Assembly (NCBI GenBank): GCA_002394335.1
Contig: DGTP01000003.1
Coordinates: 159,068-223,067, forward strand
Length of the DNA stretch: 64,000 nt
Origin: Bacteroidales bacterium UBA4333
GTDB lineage: Bacteria; Bacteroidota; Bacteroidia; Bacteroidales; Paludibacteraceae
Direction: 5' to 3'
The notes under the pieces are model-generated. The model worked only from the letters and a program-made list of their open reading frames with translations, had not been told where the DNA came from and ran no database searches. Of the stretch, positions 51,317 to 60,538 are shown one piece after another. The translations under genes were made by a program, and so were the position numbers. The first letter of the stretch is position 1, and each line of letters starts with the position of its first letter.

Positions 51317-52198
51317 TTATGCAAGCGCATTAAGCATATTTCCATACACTTGGTTGAGGCTTGCCACCTGTTGTGCCAACTGCTGTGAAGCGGTATTGTA
51401 AGCCTCGCTGTTCTTCAGAGCTGCGCTGGTAGCAGCTTGCATTGCCTGCATATCGGTAGCCATAGCAGCAGCTGCTGCATTCTGTGCCTGAACACTGGCA
51501 ATCTGCAACTCATAAAGCGAGTTCAACGATCCCACTTGTGCACCTACTGCCTCAAAGTTCTGGGCAGCGGCTGCCATATTCTGCAAACTATTGCCTACAA
51601 CCGCCATATTCTGCTGGCAAACTTGTGCATTCTGTGCCAGACCCTGGATGCTTGCATCTGCAGCACCATAAGCCTCTGTCAACTTCTGAGCTGCCTCACC
51701 GGCACCTGCCAACTGCTTTGCCGTCTTGGTCAACTCGGCAATGGAAGCCTTGAAATCTCTAGCCTCCTGATCCGTAACGCCGGGCATGTTTCCTCCTGCT
51801 ACCGGAGCGGCAGGAGCAGCAGCTATCGCTACACCACCCATAGGCATAGTAGCTTTACCTTCTACGCCGGCTGCCAACAATGTAGGACGCGGTTGGTTAG
51901 CTTTCTCCTCCAACAATTCAGGCTGAGCACCAAACTCAAGCAATTGCGGGAAGACATTATCCCAGTGAAACTCAGGATGCGGTTTCTCGAATACACCGAT
52001 AATGAACAAGAATGCCTCGGTAAACATACCGGCCATCAGCACGTAACTTGCTCCGGGCCAGTGCAAAATCTTAAACAGCGCACCGATAATTACGACCGAA
52101 GCACCTACTGAGTAAACCATGTTTACTACATTCTTACCTTGGTAAGATTCATACCAGCGCATGAAACCACCTTTCTGAGCATTGTCTTTTGTTGCCAT
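51317..52198 (-). CDS. porL: Type IX secretion system protein PorL/GldL
   Basis: 293 aa. Two membrane helices near the start (about 25-80; VNMVYSVGASVVIIGALFKI and a second with EAFLFIIGVFEKP holding the membrane Glu used in proton flow), then a cytoplasmic Ala/Gln/Asn-rich coiled region to the C-terminus. The inner-membrane motor subunit with PorM. Confidence 0.95.
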   Translation of the reverse strand: MATKDNAQKGGFMRWYESYQGKNVVNMVYSVGASVVIIGALFKILHWPGASYVLMAGMFTEAFLFIIGVFEKPHPEFHWDNVFPQLLEFGAQPELLEEKANQPRPTLLAAGVEGKATMPMGGVAIAAAPAAPVAGGNMPGVTDQEARDFKASIAELTKTAKQLAGAGEAAQKLTEAYGAADASIQGLAQNAQVCQQNMAVVGNSLQNMAAAAQNFEAVGAQVGSLNSLYELQIASVQAQNAAAAAMATDMQAMQAATSAALKNSEAYNTASQQLAQQVASLNQVYGNMLNALA

Positions 52199-52251
52199 AA
52201 GTGAAGAGACTTTAAGTATTTAATTTTTGATTTATTCTATTTCATTACTTA

Positions 52252-53628
52252 TTATTCGCCGATATAGGCACGTACACAGCGGAATCCGATGTACGGACGG
52301 CTCTCATACTGATACTCAAATGTACGAACACCGCACTGCAGATAATAACTGATATCCTTCCAGCTACCACCCTTGATCACTTTGCGCTTCAGAACGTCAG
52401 GATCCGACTTACGGGCCATATAGGAGTAGTCAGGGTTCAAGTCATGTACATTGGTGTTAGCCGCCGACTGATAAGCCGAGTTTGTCCATTCTGCTACGTT
52501 TCCTGCCATATCAAACAGACCGAAATCATTCGGACGGAACTGAGCCACCTTCATCGTCGTCGTTCCCGTATCGTCGTTATATCCGCCACGGTACGGCTTG
52601 AAGTTAGCAAAGAAGCATCCCTTGGCATCACGGGCATAGTTGCCGCCCCAAGGATACATTGCCATTTTACGACCGCCACGCGCAGCATACTCCCATTGTG
52701 CCTCTGTCGGCAAACGATAATCCTGTGCACCATATTTGGAGTGTGCGTTAAAGAACTTGGTACGCCAATCGCAGAATGCATGTGCCTGCTCCCATGTTAC
52801 ACCCACTACAGGATAATCTGCGTATCCCGGATGCGAGAAATACTTGTGCATCATCGGGTCGTTGAACGAATACTGGAAATCGCGAATCCAAACCAGCGTA
52901 TCAGGATATACACAGATAATCTTCTGAGTAATCAGATCTTTCGGCTCACGGAGCGGACGAATAATAGTTGAATCATAGATTCCGCCATCCTCTTCGTTAA
53001 TCCAAGATGTGTCTACGCGCACACTTGCTCCCTCAGGATAACGACTCGTGGCTACGTCAAACTTATTCACTTGCTTGATTGCCTCGTCGTAGTTATACCA
53101 CTGATAACGATAGTGCAAGAAATTGGTCTTCAATGTTCCGTCAGAATAGAACATCGTTGCCATTGCATCGCGCACCTCATCCTCCTGGCTCTGCCAATTG
53201 TTCCAAGGTATACGTTTCGCCTTGCTCCAGTCGATAGCCATTTGCTCTAATGGAATATCATCCTCGTCATCTGCATTTTTCGACACTTTCGCATAGCCTT
53301 CCACTTCGGCCATGATCAAACGACGCATTGCGATAGAGTCGCGTACCCAATTGACGAACTGCTTATACTCGTCGTTGGTAATCTCCGTCTCATCCATCCA
53401 GAAGGCATCTACGGTAGCCATCACAGAGTTATCTTCCTGTCCAAACAGAGCGGACTGGGTGTTGGCTCCCATCATAAACGAACCCTTCTTGATGAAGATC
53501 ATACCAAAAGGATTAGCCTCTTTGAAATTGCCCGAATTGCCTGCGCCTACAAGCTCACCTGCAGGTTTGTTACATGCTACTAATGCGAACAGCAAGGTAG
53601 CTAATGGCAGAATCTTTGTTAGTTTCAT
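52252..53628 (-). CDS. porK: Type IX secretion system lipoprotein PorK/GldK
   Basis: 458 aa. Lipoprotein signal peptide with the cysteine in LLFALVACNKPAG. The body has the SUMF1/formylglycine-enzyme-like fold: FIKKGSFMMGANTQSAL, VDAFWMDETEITNDEYKQFV, GVTWEQAHAFCDWR, RLPTEAQWEYAARGG and YIGFRCVRAY. PorK forms the outer-membrane-attached periplasmic ring with PorN. Confidence 0.95.
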   Translation of the reverse strand: MKLTKILPLATLLFALVACNKPAGELVGAGNSGNFKEANPFGMIFIKKGSFMMGANTQSALFGQEDNSVMATVDAFWMDETEITNDEYKQFVNWVRDSIAMRRLIMAEVEGYAKVSKNADDEDDIPLEQMAIDWSKAKRIPWNNWQSQEDEVRDAMATMFYSDGTLKTNFLHYRYQWYNYDEAIKQVNKFDVATSRYPEGASVRVDTSWINEEDGGIYDSTIIRPLREPKDLITQKIICVYPDTLVWIRDFQYSFNDPMMHKYFSHPGYADYPVVGVTWEQAHAFCDWRTKFFNAHSKYGAQDYRLPTEAQWEYAARGGRKMAMYPWGGNYARDAKGCFFANFKPYRGGYNDDTGTTTMKVAQFRPNDFGLFDMAGNVAEWTNSAYQSAANTNVHDLNPDYSYMARKSDPDVLKRKVIKGGSWKDISYYLQCGVRTFEYQYESRPYIGFRCVRAYIGE

Positions 53629-53637
53629 AAGTATTAA

Positions 53638-54588
53638 TTATAAATATCTTACACTTTTATATTTATTATTTCTTCGCGGCTTGAGTATATCAAACCCGTA
53701 TGCCAAATATAGTTCATGCGAGCCGTAGCTCTCTAATAGCAGTTTATTGGTGGGCAACTCACAGGTATAACCTATCTCCAATCCTGAAATGATATCCATG
53801 CCCAGCAATATATTCACACTTCCCATTATTCTGTATCCCACCCCCCAACGGTAGCGATCCTTATATTCCGTCAGGAAAGTCAAATTCACATCCCACGACC
53901 TGAAATCGGACATTACTATCGCGGAGGGCATCAACTCCCAGTCTTTGTGGTTCTTCAACCTGTGGCTGTAGCCGCCGGCGATGTACATCGTTCCGATCAA
54001 CTTCACATCCGACTGGTCGTCCCATTCTACTACCGGACGAGTGATATGACTGTAACTTCCGCCTACCCACCAGTTGTTCGTTGAGTAGTATATCCCTGCT
54101 CCCAAGTCGAACTTCATTCCCGATTTGCTTCCCGCCGGAATCGCCGCATCGCTTGCATCGTGGTATTCATCTCCCATCTTACTGAGGTTAACGCTATCGC
54201 CTTTAAACCCCACATTCACAAACCCTGCATCTATTCCGATACTCAAATGTCCTTTGCCCAATTTCTGGCGATATGCATACTGAGCATACAACGCCTGATT
54301 GGTGAATAGTCCGTAACGGTCGTTCATAAACCGGATGCCGGCTCCATGTTCCGTCTTGCCTAACCTGAACGCTGAACTGAACGAGAACCAAGTGGTCATT
54401 GGAGCATTTGTGATATCAACAAACTGCATTCGATGCATTCCTGCCACTCGCATCAAATCACCGTCTCCCACCGCCGCGGGATTGTAGGCACTCTGTAAAA
54501 ACATATACTGCCCCATCTGCGGATCAAATTGCGCACGCGCAACCGCGAAGGTCATCAGCCCGATTAAAAGAACAATATATCGTCTCAC
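53638..54588 (-). CDS. porP: Type IX secretion system outer-membrane protein PorP/SprF
   Basis: 316 aa. Signal peptide (IVLLIGLMTFAVARA), then DPQMGQYMFLQSAYNPAAVG, the usual start of PorP/SprF barrels, and repeated strands with GYRIMGSVNILLGMDIISGLE near the end. It sits 9 bp before porK in the classical order. Confidence 0.93.
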   Translation of the reverse strand: MRRYIVLLIGLMTFAVARAQFDPQMGQYMFLQSAYNPAAVGDGDLMRVAGMHRMQFVDITNAPMTTWFSFSSAFRLGKTEHGAGIRFMNDRYGLFTNQALYAQYAYRQKLGKGHLSIGIDAGFVNVGFKGDSVNLSKMGDEYHDASDAAIPAGSKSGMKFDLGAGIYYSTNNWWVGGSYSHITRPVVEWDDQSDVKLIGTMYIAGGYSHRLKNHKDWELMPSAIVMSDFRSWDVNLTFLTEYKDRYRWGVGYRIMGSVNILLGMDIISGLEIGYTCELPTNKLLLESYGSHELYLAYGFDILKPRRNNKYKSVRYL

Positions 54589-54593
54589 TTCGC

Positions 54594-54815
54594 TTAATAT
54601 TCTTCCTCATCAAAGAAGAAATCATCCTGATCCGGATAGTCCGGCCACAGATCTTCTATACTCTCATATACCTCGTCTTCGTCCTCCAATTCCTGCAAAT
54701 TTTCAATCACTTCCATCGGAGCACCGATACGATTCGCATAGTCCAACAACTCATCTTTTGTTGCCGGCCATGGTGCATCCTCTATCTTTGAGGCTAATTC
54801 AAGTGTCCAATACAT
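54594..54815 (-). CDS. DUF2795 small acidic protein
   Basis: 73 aa. MYWTLELASKIEDAPWPATK at the start and an extremely acidic second half ending DDFFFDEEEY fit the DUF2795 family, common in Bacteroidota. It is the first gene of the T9SS operon, 5 bp before porP. A role in T9SS is not shown; the position suggests co-expression. Confidence 0.85.
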   Translation of the reverse strand: MYWTLELASKIEDAPWPATKDELLDYANRIGAPMEVIENLQELEDEDEVYESIEDLWPDYPDQDDFFFDEEEY

Positions 54816-54885
54816 ACGCTTCTACGAGGAACAATCTCCTCTTAATTCATTGTTTATCAATTATTTGCAAAACAGCATACAGCCG

Positions 54886-54938
54886 TTTGCACGCGACAAA
54901 AAGCCCGCGAGCGGACGCTTTTTATCGAAATTACCGTG
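54886..54938 (-). promoter_or_regulatory. Leader hairpin upstream of the T9SS operon
   Basis: In the roughly 115-nt leader, AAAAAGC and GCTTTTT pair around a GC-rich centre, within an outer CGA/TCG pair. It could be a weak attenuator of the operon. Only the pairing is seen. Confidence 0.35.
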
Positions 54939-54970
54939 CAAAAGTAGTAAAAACTTTCGATTTATGCAAG
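54939..54970 (-). promoter_or_regulatory. Promoter of the DUF2795-porPKLMN operon
   Basis: On the minus strand CTTG, 20 bp, TACTTTTG, giving a leader of about 115 nt to the DUF2795 start. Confidence 0.78.
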
Positions 54971-55022
54971 TTTTTTTTCGTTTTTTTTGCTTTTTTGCTC
55001 ATTTTTTTGCAAAATGTACTTT

Positions 55023-55571
55023 TCAAAACGATTTTTTACATTTTGCTTCTTTATCCCATTTTTGAGGATTTTCGCCTCTTTTAACCTCCATTTGACGTGC
55101 CAGAACGAAGAAAAAATCACTCAATCGGTTTACATACCGGATAATACAATCATCGTGCTCTCCGACACATAAAATACGCCGCTCCAATCTTCTTGCAACC
55201 GTTCGGCACACATGGATCCTGCCGACGCTCTCGCCTCCCACCGGTAAGACAAACGCACGAACCAACGGCGTTTCCTTCAACATCGCATCCATCCATTGTT
55301 CCAACTGCGCCACATCTGCTTCCGTCACCCACACACCTTTGGCACCCGACAATCCGGCACCTATGTTGAACAGCCGCTGCTGGATCCATTCCAGCATTCC
55401 GTCCGCTTCGTTCCATTGGCGCACATCCTCGCACGCACGCAACAGACCTATCCATGCGTTCAACTCATCCGCCGTACCGTAAGCTTCCAATCGTGGGTCG
55501 GTTTTAGCGACCCTCTCACCGGTAGCAAGGCTCGTTATGCCTTTGTCTCCCGTTCGCGTATAAATACTCAT
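55023..55571 (-). CDS. ATP:cob(I)alamin adenosyltransferase, PduO type
   Basis: 182 aa. TRTGDKGITSLATGERV at the start is the ATP-binding motif; LEAYGTADELNAWIGLLR and NIGAGLSGAKG and the RTVARRLERR helix with the catalytic Arg follow. It makes adenosylcobalamin. It lies 29 bp after the methyltransferase-like gene on the same strand. Confidence 0.93.
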   Translation of the reverse strand: MSIYTRTGDKGITSLATGERVAKTDPRLEAYGTADELNAWIGLLRACEDVRQWNEADGMLEWIQQRLFNIGAGLSGAKGVWVTEADVAQLEQWMDAMLKETPLVRAFVLPVGGESVGRIHVCRTVARRLERRILCVGEHDDCIIRYVNRLSDFFFVLARQMEVKRGENPQKWDKEAKCKKSF

Positions 55572-55600
55572 ACTCGTAGATTATAGTGTTTTCCCGTTTT

Positions 55601-56428
55601 TTATATTCGCAACCTGTAGTGTCTTTTCAAATAATGCGGATCAAAGAAGACCATTCCGAAATGGTAGAAATCCATCGTCGTCGTCACATCCTCACGTGCA
55701 CAAATCTCACGCCAAGCCTCAGCCATACCGCGCGAATAGTAGATATCATCCAAGATAAAAACCGAACTTTCCGTTTTCTCCCTGCTCAACTCATCAAAGT
55801 ACCGGAGCGTTGCTTCTTTGGTATGGTTAGCATCTATGAAAGCGAAATCAATCGCCCGGTTCTCCTGCGCTTCGCGCGCGCGCTCCGCATACGCGCGTTT
55901 ATATAAGGTCTCATCTATATTACCCGGCACCAAGCGGATATTTCTGACCCCCAACTTCCGCCATACATCTTTTGCTATCGCTGCAATCGCTTCACTTCCC
56001 TCGTATGTCTCCACCTCATTGCGGCTGTCAGCCATCGCCAGATAGGATGTCGTGATACCAAAACATGTGCCAAGCTCCACAATCCGCAGCGGTCTTTTTA
56101 ACTCGTGGCTCATATAGGCTATCAGCCTATACATAACCTCCCCTTCCAGAGGTAATCCCAGACAATGCTTGGATATTTCTCTCACTTTTCGCCCACTTTT
56201 CCTATCCTTTCCTGTACCATAGTCCGTCACCTCGATCTCCTTATCCGAGCGGAGCAACGCACGCCTTTGCTGCTCGATATCGCGCCAACTATAATAGCGG
56301 TTCTCATCGTATATCAGCATCCTCACCAGATAGAACAAGTAAGGCGAATGGATTCCTTCTCCGCCAGTGTTCCACGACCGGAATTGGTGTCTTACATACA
56401 TCCATATCCGAAACCAAGCATCTTTCAT
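55601..56428 (-). CDS. Class I SAM-dependent methyltransferase, O-methyltransferase-like
   Basis: 275 aa. SAM site LRIVELGTCFGITTSYLA, then YEGSEAIAAIA, FAFIDANHTKEATLRYFDEL and VFILDDIYYSRGMAEAW, the layout of class I O-methyltransferases. The N-terminal GGEGIHSPYLFYLVRMLIYD is typical of the Bacteroidota version. The ATG at 56428 is used because the longer frame would start within the promoter at 56477-56508. Substrate unknown. Confidence 0.82.
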   Translation of the reverse strand: MKDAWFRIWMYVRHQFRSWNTGGEGIHSPYLFYLVRMLIYDENRYYSWRDIEQQRRALLRSDKEIEVTDYGTGKDRKSGRKVREISKHCLGLPLEGEVMYRLIAYMSHELKRPLRIVELGTCFGITTSYLAMADSRNEVETYEGSEAIAAIAKDVWRKLGVRNIRLVPGNIDETLYKRAYAERAREAQENRAIDFAFIDANHTKEATLRYFDELSREKTESSVFILDDIYYSRGMAEAWREICAREDVTTTMDFYHFGMVFFDPHYLKRHYRLRI

Positions 56429-56476
56429 TATTGCAATCTGTTGCTCTCTAAAAATTCCTATTCCTGATTTCGAGTG

Positions 56477-56508
56477 CAAAAATACGTTTTTTTTTTGATA
56501 ATACCAAA
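56477..56508 (-). promoter_or_regulatory. Promoter of the methyltransferase/adenosyltransferase pair
   Basis: On the minus strand TTTG, 20 bp, TATTTTTG. Confidence 0.72.
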
Positions 56509-56527
56509 AAAAATCTTCTTTTTTGTA

Positions 56528-56563
56528 CTAAAAACCAAAAAGGACAACCTTTACGGCTGTCCT
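56528..56563 (-). terminator. Terminator of tRNA-Pro
   Basis: On the minus strand AGGACAGCC pairs with GGTTGTCCT and is followed by TTTTTGGTTTTT, directly behind the tRNA. Confidence 0.85.
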
Positions 56564-56564
56564 T

Positions 56565-56640
56565 TGGTCGAGAAGAGGCGACTCGAACGCCCGACCCCCA
56601 CGTCCCGAACGTGGTGCGCTACCAACTGCGCTACTTCTCG
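56565..56640 (-). tRNA. tRNA-Pro (anticodon CGG)
   Basis: On the minus strand acceptor CGAGAAG/CTTCTCG, D arm GCGC-AGTTGGTA-GCGC, anticodon stem CCACG/CGTGG with loop TTCGGGA, T loop TTCGAGT. CCA is encoded. Own promoter and terminator. Confidence 0.96.
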
Positions 56641-56678
56641 AAAACCTTACACAAATGCCCTTTTTTCATTTGCGGGTG

Positions 56679-56710
56679 CAAAAGTACTGCTTTTTTTTGA
56701 CATACGCAAA
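56679..56710 (-). promoter_or_regulatory. Promoter of tRNA-Pro
   Basis: On the minus strand TTTG, 20 bp, TACTTTTG. It lies in the 80-bp gap behind topA. Confidence 0.8.
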
Positions 56711-56721
56711 TAAAAAATGCT

Positions 56722-59043
56722 TTATTTTGCATTTTTTCGCGTAAAACTGCGTTTTCCTGCTGATTTTTGAACCGGTTCGGACGTACTTATCACCAATCTG
56801 ATGTATTGTTCATTCAAATCCGCATCGGTTGCATTACGCGGCAAACGGTAGTTTCCTTCTGCAGTTTTGATATACATTCCGTACCTGCCGTTCAGCACTT
56901 GCACGTCTCCCCAATCCCGGACAGGTTTTTGCTCCTCCTGCTTCTTGGTGATCATATCTTTGGCCTGCAGAGGAGTGATTTCCATCGGATCAATCGACTT
57001 GGGAATAGTGATATACACCTCTTTATAATGCACATACGCGCCATATTTACCTTCGCCAATTATGATCGGCTCTCCCGCCCATTCGCACAAAGTGTACGGC
57101 ATTGCGTTTTTGAACAGTTCCAATGCCTCCCTGAGTGTGATTGTGAATATCGACTGTCCTTTTTTGAGACTCGCAAACTTCGGTTTCTCGTTATCGCTAT
57201 CGCCCAATTGCACACAGGGTCCCAACTTGCTGATTTTAGCATATACAGGCTGTCCTGATACAGGATCAGTACCCAGCAGACGTGCTGCCACTTTACCTGC
57301 CGGTATAGACGCCAAGGAAGGTTTGAATGTCTTATAGAACGTATCTACGGTCTTCACCCAGTCGGCTTTTCCTTCGGCTATCAAGTCAAACTGTTCCTCG
57401 GAGTGCGCCGTGAAGTCATAACTCAGGATATTCGGGAATTGTGCTACCAGAAAATCGTTCGTTATCCTTCCCAAATCGGTAGGCAGTAACTTCTGGCTGT
57501 CAGCGCCGGCAATCTCCTGACGGGTATATTCTTGTAATTTATCGTTCTTGAGAATGAACACATTATAGTCCCGTTTCTTACCTGCCACAGAACCGCGCTC
57601 TACATACTTGACATGCTGAATTGTCTCTATAATAGTTGCGTAAGTGGAAGGTCTGCCGATACCCAGTTCCTCCATTTTCTTCACCAGTGTAGCTTCCGTA
57701 AAACGGAACGGCGGCTTGGTATAGGTCTGTGTAGCAGTAACCGTTTGCCGGCGCAGGCGTTCATGCAATGCCATATGCGGTAACACGCGCGGTCCTTCTT
57801 CACTCTCGTCGGTTGATTGCACATACAAACGCATGAAACCATCGAAGTTCACAACTTCTCCTGTTGCCACAAAACGGTATTCGGAATTTGAGACAGACAC
57901 TTCCATACGGGTGGTCTCGATCTCAGCATCCGCCATCTGCGAAGCCAGCGTTCGTTTCCAAATCAGCTCATACAACTTCTGTTCATCGGCAGTATTACCG
58001 GCTTTGTGCCTGTCCATATAAGTCGGGCGGATAGCTTCGTGGGCTTCCTGCGCACCTTTGGCAGAGGTCGTAAACTGGCGAGGGCGCGAATATTGTTCCC
58101 CATACTCCGAGAGAATCTCCTGCTTGGCAGTATTGATTGCCAGCGAACTAAGGTTTACCGAGTCGGTACGCATATAGGTAATGCTTCCGCTCTCATACAG
58201 AGACTGCGCCAGACGCATCGTCTTCGACACTGCGAAATGCAACTTCCGAGCCGCTTCCTGTTGAAGTGAAGAAGTTGTAAACGGAGGAGCCGGCATACGA
58301 TGTTGCGGCTTACGCTGAATATCTTCGATATAGAATTGAGCCGACTTGCATTGTTCCAGAAAAGCGATTGCCTCTTTCTTATGCGCAAACGTATGATTCA
58401 ACACCGTGTGCAACACGCTGGCGTCACCCGGGTTAGCACCCGTAAAATCCGCCGTAATGCGGTAATGTGACGTAGATGTAAAGTTTTCTATTTCACGCTC
58501 ACGCTCTACAATCAGCCGCACGGCTACCGACTGCACACGGCCGGCGGAGAGACCCGTAGTCACTTTCTTCCACAAGATCGGCGACAACTCAAATCCCACT
58601 ATTCTATCCAGCACGCGGCGCGCCTGCTGGGCATTCACCAGATTATAATCAATATCTCTCGGTTCCTGAATAGCCTGCAGGATGGCCGACTTGGTAATCT
58701 CATGAAAGACGATTCGTTTCGTATGCTTGGAATCCAGATTCAGCACTTCTTTAAGATGCCATGCAATAGCTTCTCCCTCGCGGTCCTCATCGGAAGCCAA
58801 CCATACGGTATCTGCCTTGGATGACTCACTTCGAAGAGTCTCTAACAGAGTCTGCTTCTTAGGATCTATTACATAATTGGGTGCATAATTATGATCGAAA
58901 TCAATGCCCATTGAGTTTTTGCCGAGAGGCTCTATATCGCGAATATGTCCTTGCGAGGAGAGTACATGATAATCCGAACCCAGAAATTTCTCTATTGTTT
59001 TCGCTTTCGCAGGGGACTCAACTATAACCAAATTCTTACTCAT
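56722..59043 (-). CDS. topA: DNA topoisomerase I (type IA)
   Basis: 773 aa. TOPRIM domain: LVIVESPAKAKTIEKFL and LASDEDREGEAIAWHL; the active-site Tyr is in SGSITYMRTDSVNLS; GIGRPSTYATIIETI follows. The E. coli-type Cys zinc fingers at the C-terminus are absent; instead there are topoisomerase C-terminal repeats (YGAYVHYKEVYITIPKS, NGRYGMYIKTAEGNYRLP). It relaxes negative supercoils. Confidence 0.96.
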   Translation of the reverse strand: MSKNLVIVESPAKAKTIEKFLGSDYHVLSSQGHIRDIEPLGKNSMGIDFDHNYAPNYVIDPKKQTLLETLRSESSKADTVWLASDEDREGEAIAWHLKEVLNLDSKHTKRIVFHEITKSAILQAIQEPRDIDYNLVNAQQARRVLDRIVGFELSPILWKKVTTGLSAGRVQSVAVRLIVEREREIENFTSTSHYRITADFTGANPGDASVLHTVLNHTFAHKKEAIAFLEQCKSAQFYIEDIQRKPQHRMPAPPFTTSSLQQEAARKLHFAVSKTMRLAQSLYESGSITYMRTDSVNLSSLAINTAKQEILSEYGEQYSRPRQFTTSAKGAQEAHEAIRPTYMDRHKAGNTADEQKLYELIWKRTLASQMADAEIETTRMEVSVSNSEYRFVATGEVVNFDGFMRLYVQSTDESEEGPRVLPHMALHERLRRQTVTATQTYTKPPFRFTEATLVKKMEELGIGRPSTYATIIETIQHVKYVERGSVAGKKRDYNVFILKNDKLQEYTRQEIAGADSQKLLPTDLGRITNDFLVAQFPNILSYDFTAHSEEQFDLIAEGKADWVKTVDTFYKTFKPSLASIPAGKVAARLLGTDPVSGQPVYAKISKLGPCVQLGDSDNEKPKFASLKKGQSIFTITLREALELFKNAMPYTLCEWAGEPIIIGEGKYGAYVHYKEVYITIPKSIDPMEITPLQAKDMITKKQEEQKPVRDWGDVQVLNGRYGMYIKTAEGNYRLPRNATDADLNEQYIRLVISTSEPVQKSAGKRSFTRKNAK

Positions 59044-59071
59044 TCGTCATTCTTTTTTTCGTTTCGGGGTG

Positions 59072-59103
59072 CAAAAGTACAATATTTTTTTTATTTATGC
59101 AAA
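59072..59103 (-). promoter_or_regulatory. Promoter of topA
   Basis: On the minus strand TTTG, 20 bp, TACTTTTG. The upstream box is 23 bp from that of the divergent nfeD-like promoter. Confidence 0.8.
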
Positions 59104-59126
59104 TTTTTTTATTTATTATTTTTTTA

Positions 59127-59158
59127 TTTGCATATGTCAAAGATAATTATTATCTTTG
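59127..59158 (+). promoter_or_regulatory. Promoter of the nfeD-floA unit
   Basis: TTTG (59127-59130), 20 bp, TATCTTTG (59151-59158), with the extended TTTGCATATGTC start. Confidence 0.82.
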
Positions 59159-59183
59159 CACCCTGAAATAATTTTTTACGATT

Positions 59184-59516
59184 ATGACACACATTATTTT
59201 GGTCACAATTTTGGTTTTAGCGGGTGTACTTTTGCTCGTAGCCGAGATGTTTCTGATACCCGGTTTCGGTATTGCCGGTATCAGTGGTTTTGGGTGCTTG
59301 TTAGCTGCCGTGGTTTGGTCTTATCTTAAGATAAGCATTACCGCCGGATATGTTACCTTGGGTGCCTGCGTTGCGCTCTCCGGATTAGCTATCTGGGGAT
59401 TCTTTCATTTCCGCGCTATTGACAAAATGGCGCTGGACACCAAAATCGACGGGCAAGTATCCCTTGCCAACAACAAGTTGCAAAAAGAAGAGGAATCCTC
59501 TCCAAAAGCGGAATAA
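59184..59516 (+). CDS. NfeD-like membrane protein (short form)
   Basis: 110 aa with an N-terminal helix, LLLVAEMFLIPGFGIAGISG, and two further membrane segments, as in the C-terminal half of NfeD proteins. The protease half of long NfeD is absent, and the soluble OB-fold end is very short. NfeD proteins are commonly encoded next to flotillins, as here (floA 41 bp later). Confidence 0.85.
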   Translation: MTHIILVTILVLAGVLLLVAEMFLIPGFGIAGISGFGCLLAAVVWSYLKISITAGYVTLGACVALSGLAIWGFFHFRAIDKMALDTKIDGQVSLANNKLQKEEESSPKAE

Positions 59517-59557
59517 CTCTTTCTATAATGTTTAACCCCTCTTAATTACAACGAACC

Positions 59558-60535
59558 ATGGATCCAATTTCATTAGTTCTACTTTGCCTCATCGGCATTG
59601 CAGTTTGTATCTTTTTCTACTATGTGCCTTTCATGCTCTGGATCAACGCCGGAGTGAGTGGTGTGCACATCAGTCTGGTACAATTATTCCTCATGCGAAT
59701 CCGTAAAGTACCACCTACCAAGATTGTCAATTGTATGATCGAGGCGCACAAAGCCGGTCTCACCGATGTCAAGCGCGACGGTCTTGAGGCACACTACCTT
59801 GCCGGAGGTCATATTGAGCGCGTAGTACACGCTCTCGTTTCGGCAAGCAAAGCCGGTATCACGTTACCCTTCCAGATGGCGACAGCCATCGACCTTGCCG
59901 GTCGTGACGTGTTTGAAGCCGTACAGATGTCTGTCAACCCGAAAGTCATCGATACGCCTCCTGTTACCGCTGTAGCGAAAGACGGAATCCAGCTTATCGC
60001 CAAAGCGCGTGTGACTGTGCGTGCGAATATCAAACAGCTTGTAGGAGGTGCAGGCGAGGATACTGTACTGGCACGTGTAGGCGAAGGTATTGTCAGTTCG
60101 ATTGGTAGTGCCGAGAGTCATAAGCAAGTGCTTGAGAACCCGGACAGTATCTCCAAACTCGTACTCTCCAAAGGTCTTGATGACGGTACAGCTTTCGAGA
60201 TTCTCTCCATTGATATCGCCGACATTGATGTAGGTAAAAACATCGGTGCCCAGCTCCAGATGGATCAGGCAGAGGCAGACAAGAACATCGCTCAGGCAAA
60301 AGCCGAAGAGCGCCGTTCGATGGCTATCGCAGCCGAGCAGGAGATGAAGGCCAAAGCACAAGAGGCCCGCGCCAAAGTGATCGAGGCAGAAGCTCTCGTA
60401 CCGCAAGCTATGGCAGAGGCTTTCCGCAACGGGAACCTCGGTATTATGGACTACTACCGCATGCAAAACATGCAGGCTGACACCGCTATGCGCGAAAACA
60501 TCGCCAGTGGCGGAGAGACTAAAAAGAAGAAATAA
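59558..60535 (+). CDS. floA: Flotillin-like protein FloA
   Basis: 325 aa. Membrane-inserted N-terminus (about 5-30), then an SPFH domain (NPKVIDTPPVTAVAKDGIQL, KARVTVRANIKQLVGG, EDTVLARVGEGIVSSIGSA), an Ala/Glu-rich coiled-coil (AEADKNIAQAKAEERRSMAI) and a C-terminal tail. It scaffolds membrane microdomains. A role in T9SS or envelope work is not shown. Confidence 0.95.
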   Translation: MDPISLVLLCLIGIAVCIFFYYVPFMLWINAGVSGVHISLVQLFLMRIRKVPPTKIVNCMIEAHKAGLTDVKRDGLEAHYLAGGHIERVVHALVSASKAGITLPFQMATAIDLAGRDVFEAVQMSVNPKVIDTPPVTAVAKDGIQLIAKARVTVRANIKQLVGGAGEDTVLARVGEGIVSSIGSAESHKQVLENPDSISKLVLSKGLDDGTAFEILSIDIADIDVGKNIGAQLQMDQAEADKNIAQAKAEERRSMAIAAEQEMKAKAQEARAKVIEAEALVPQAMAEAFRNGNLGIMDYYRMQNMQADTAMRENIASGGETKKKK

Positions 60536-60538
60536 ACG

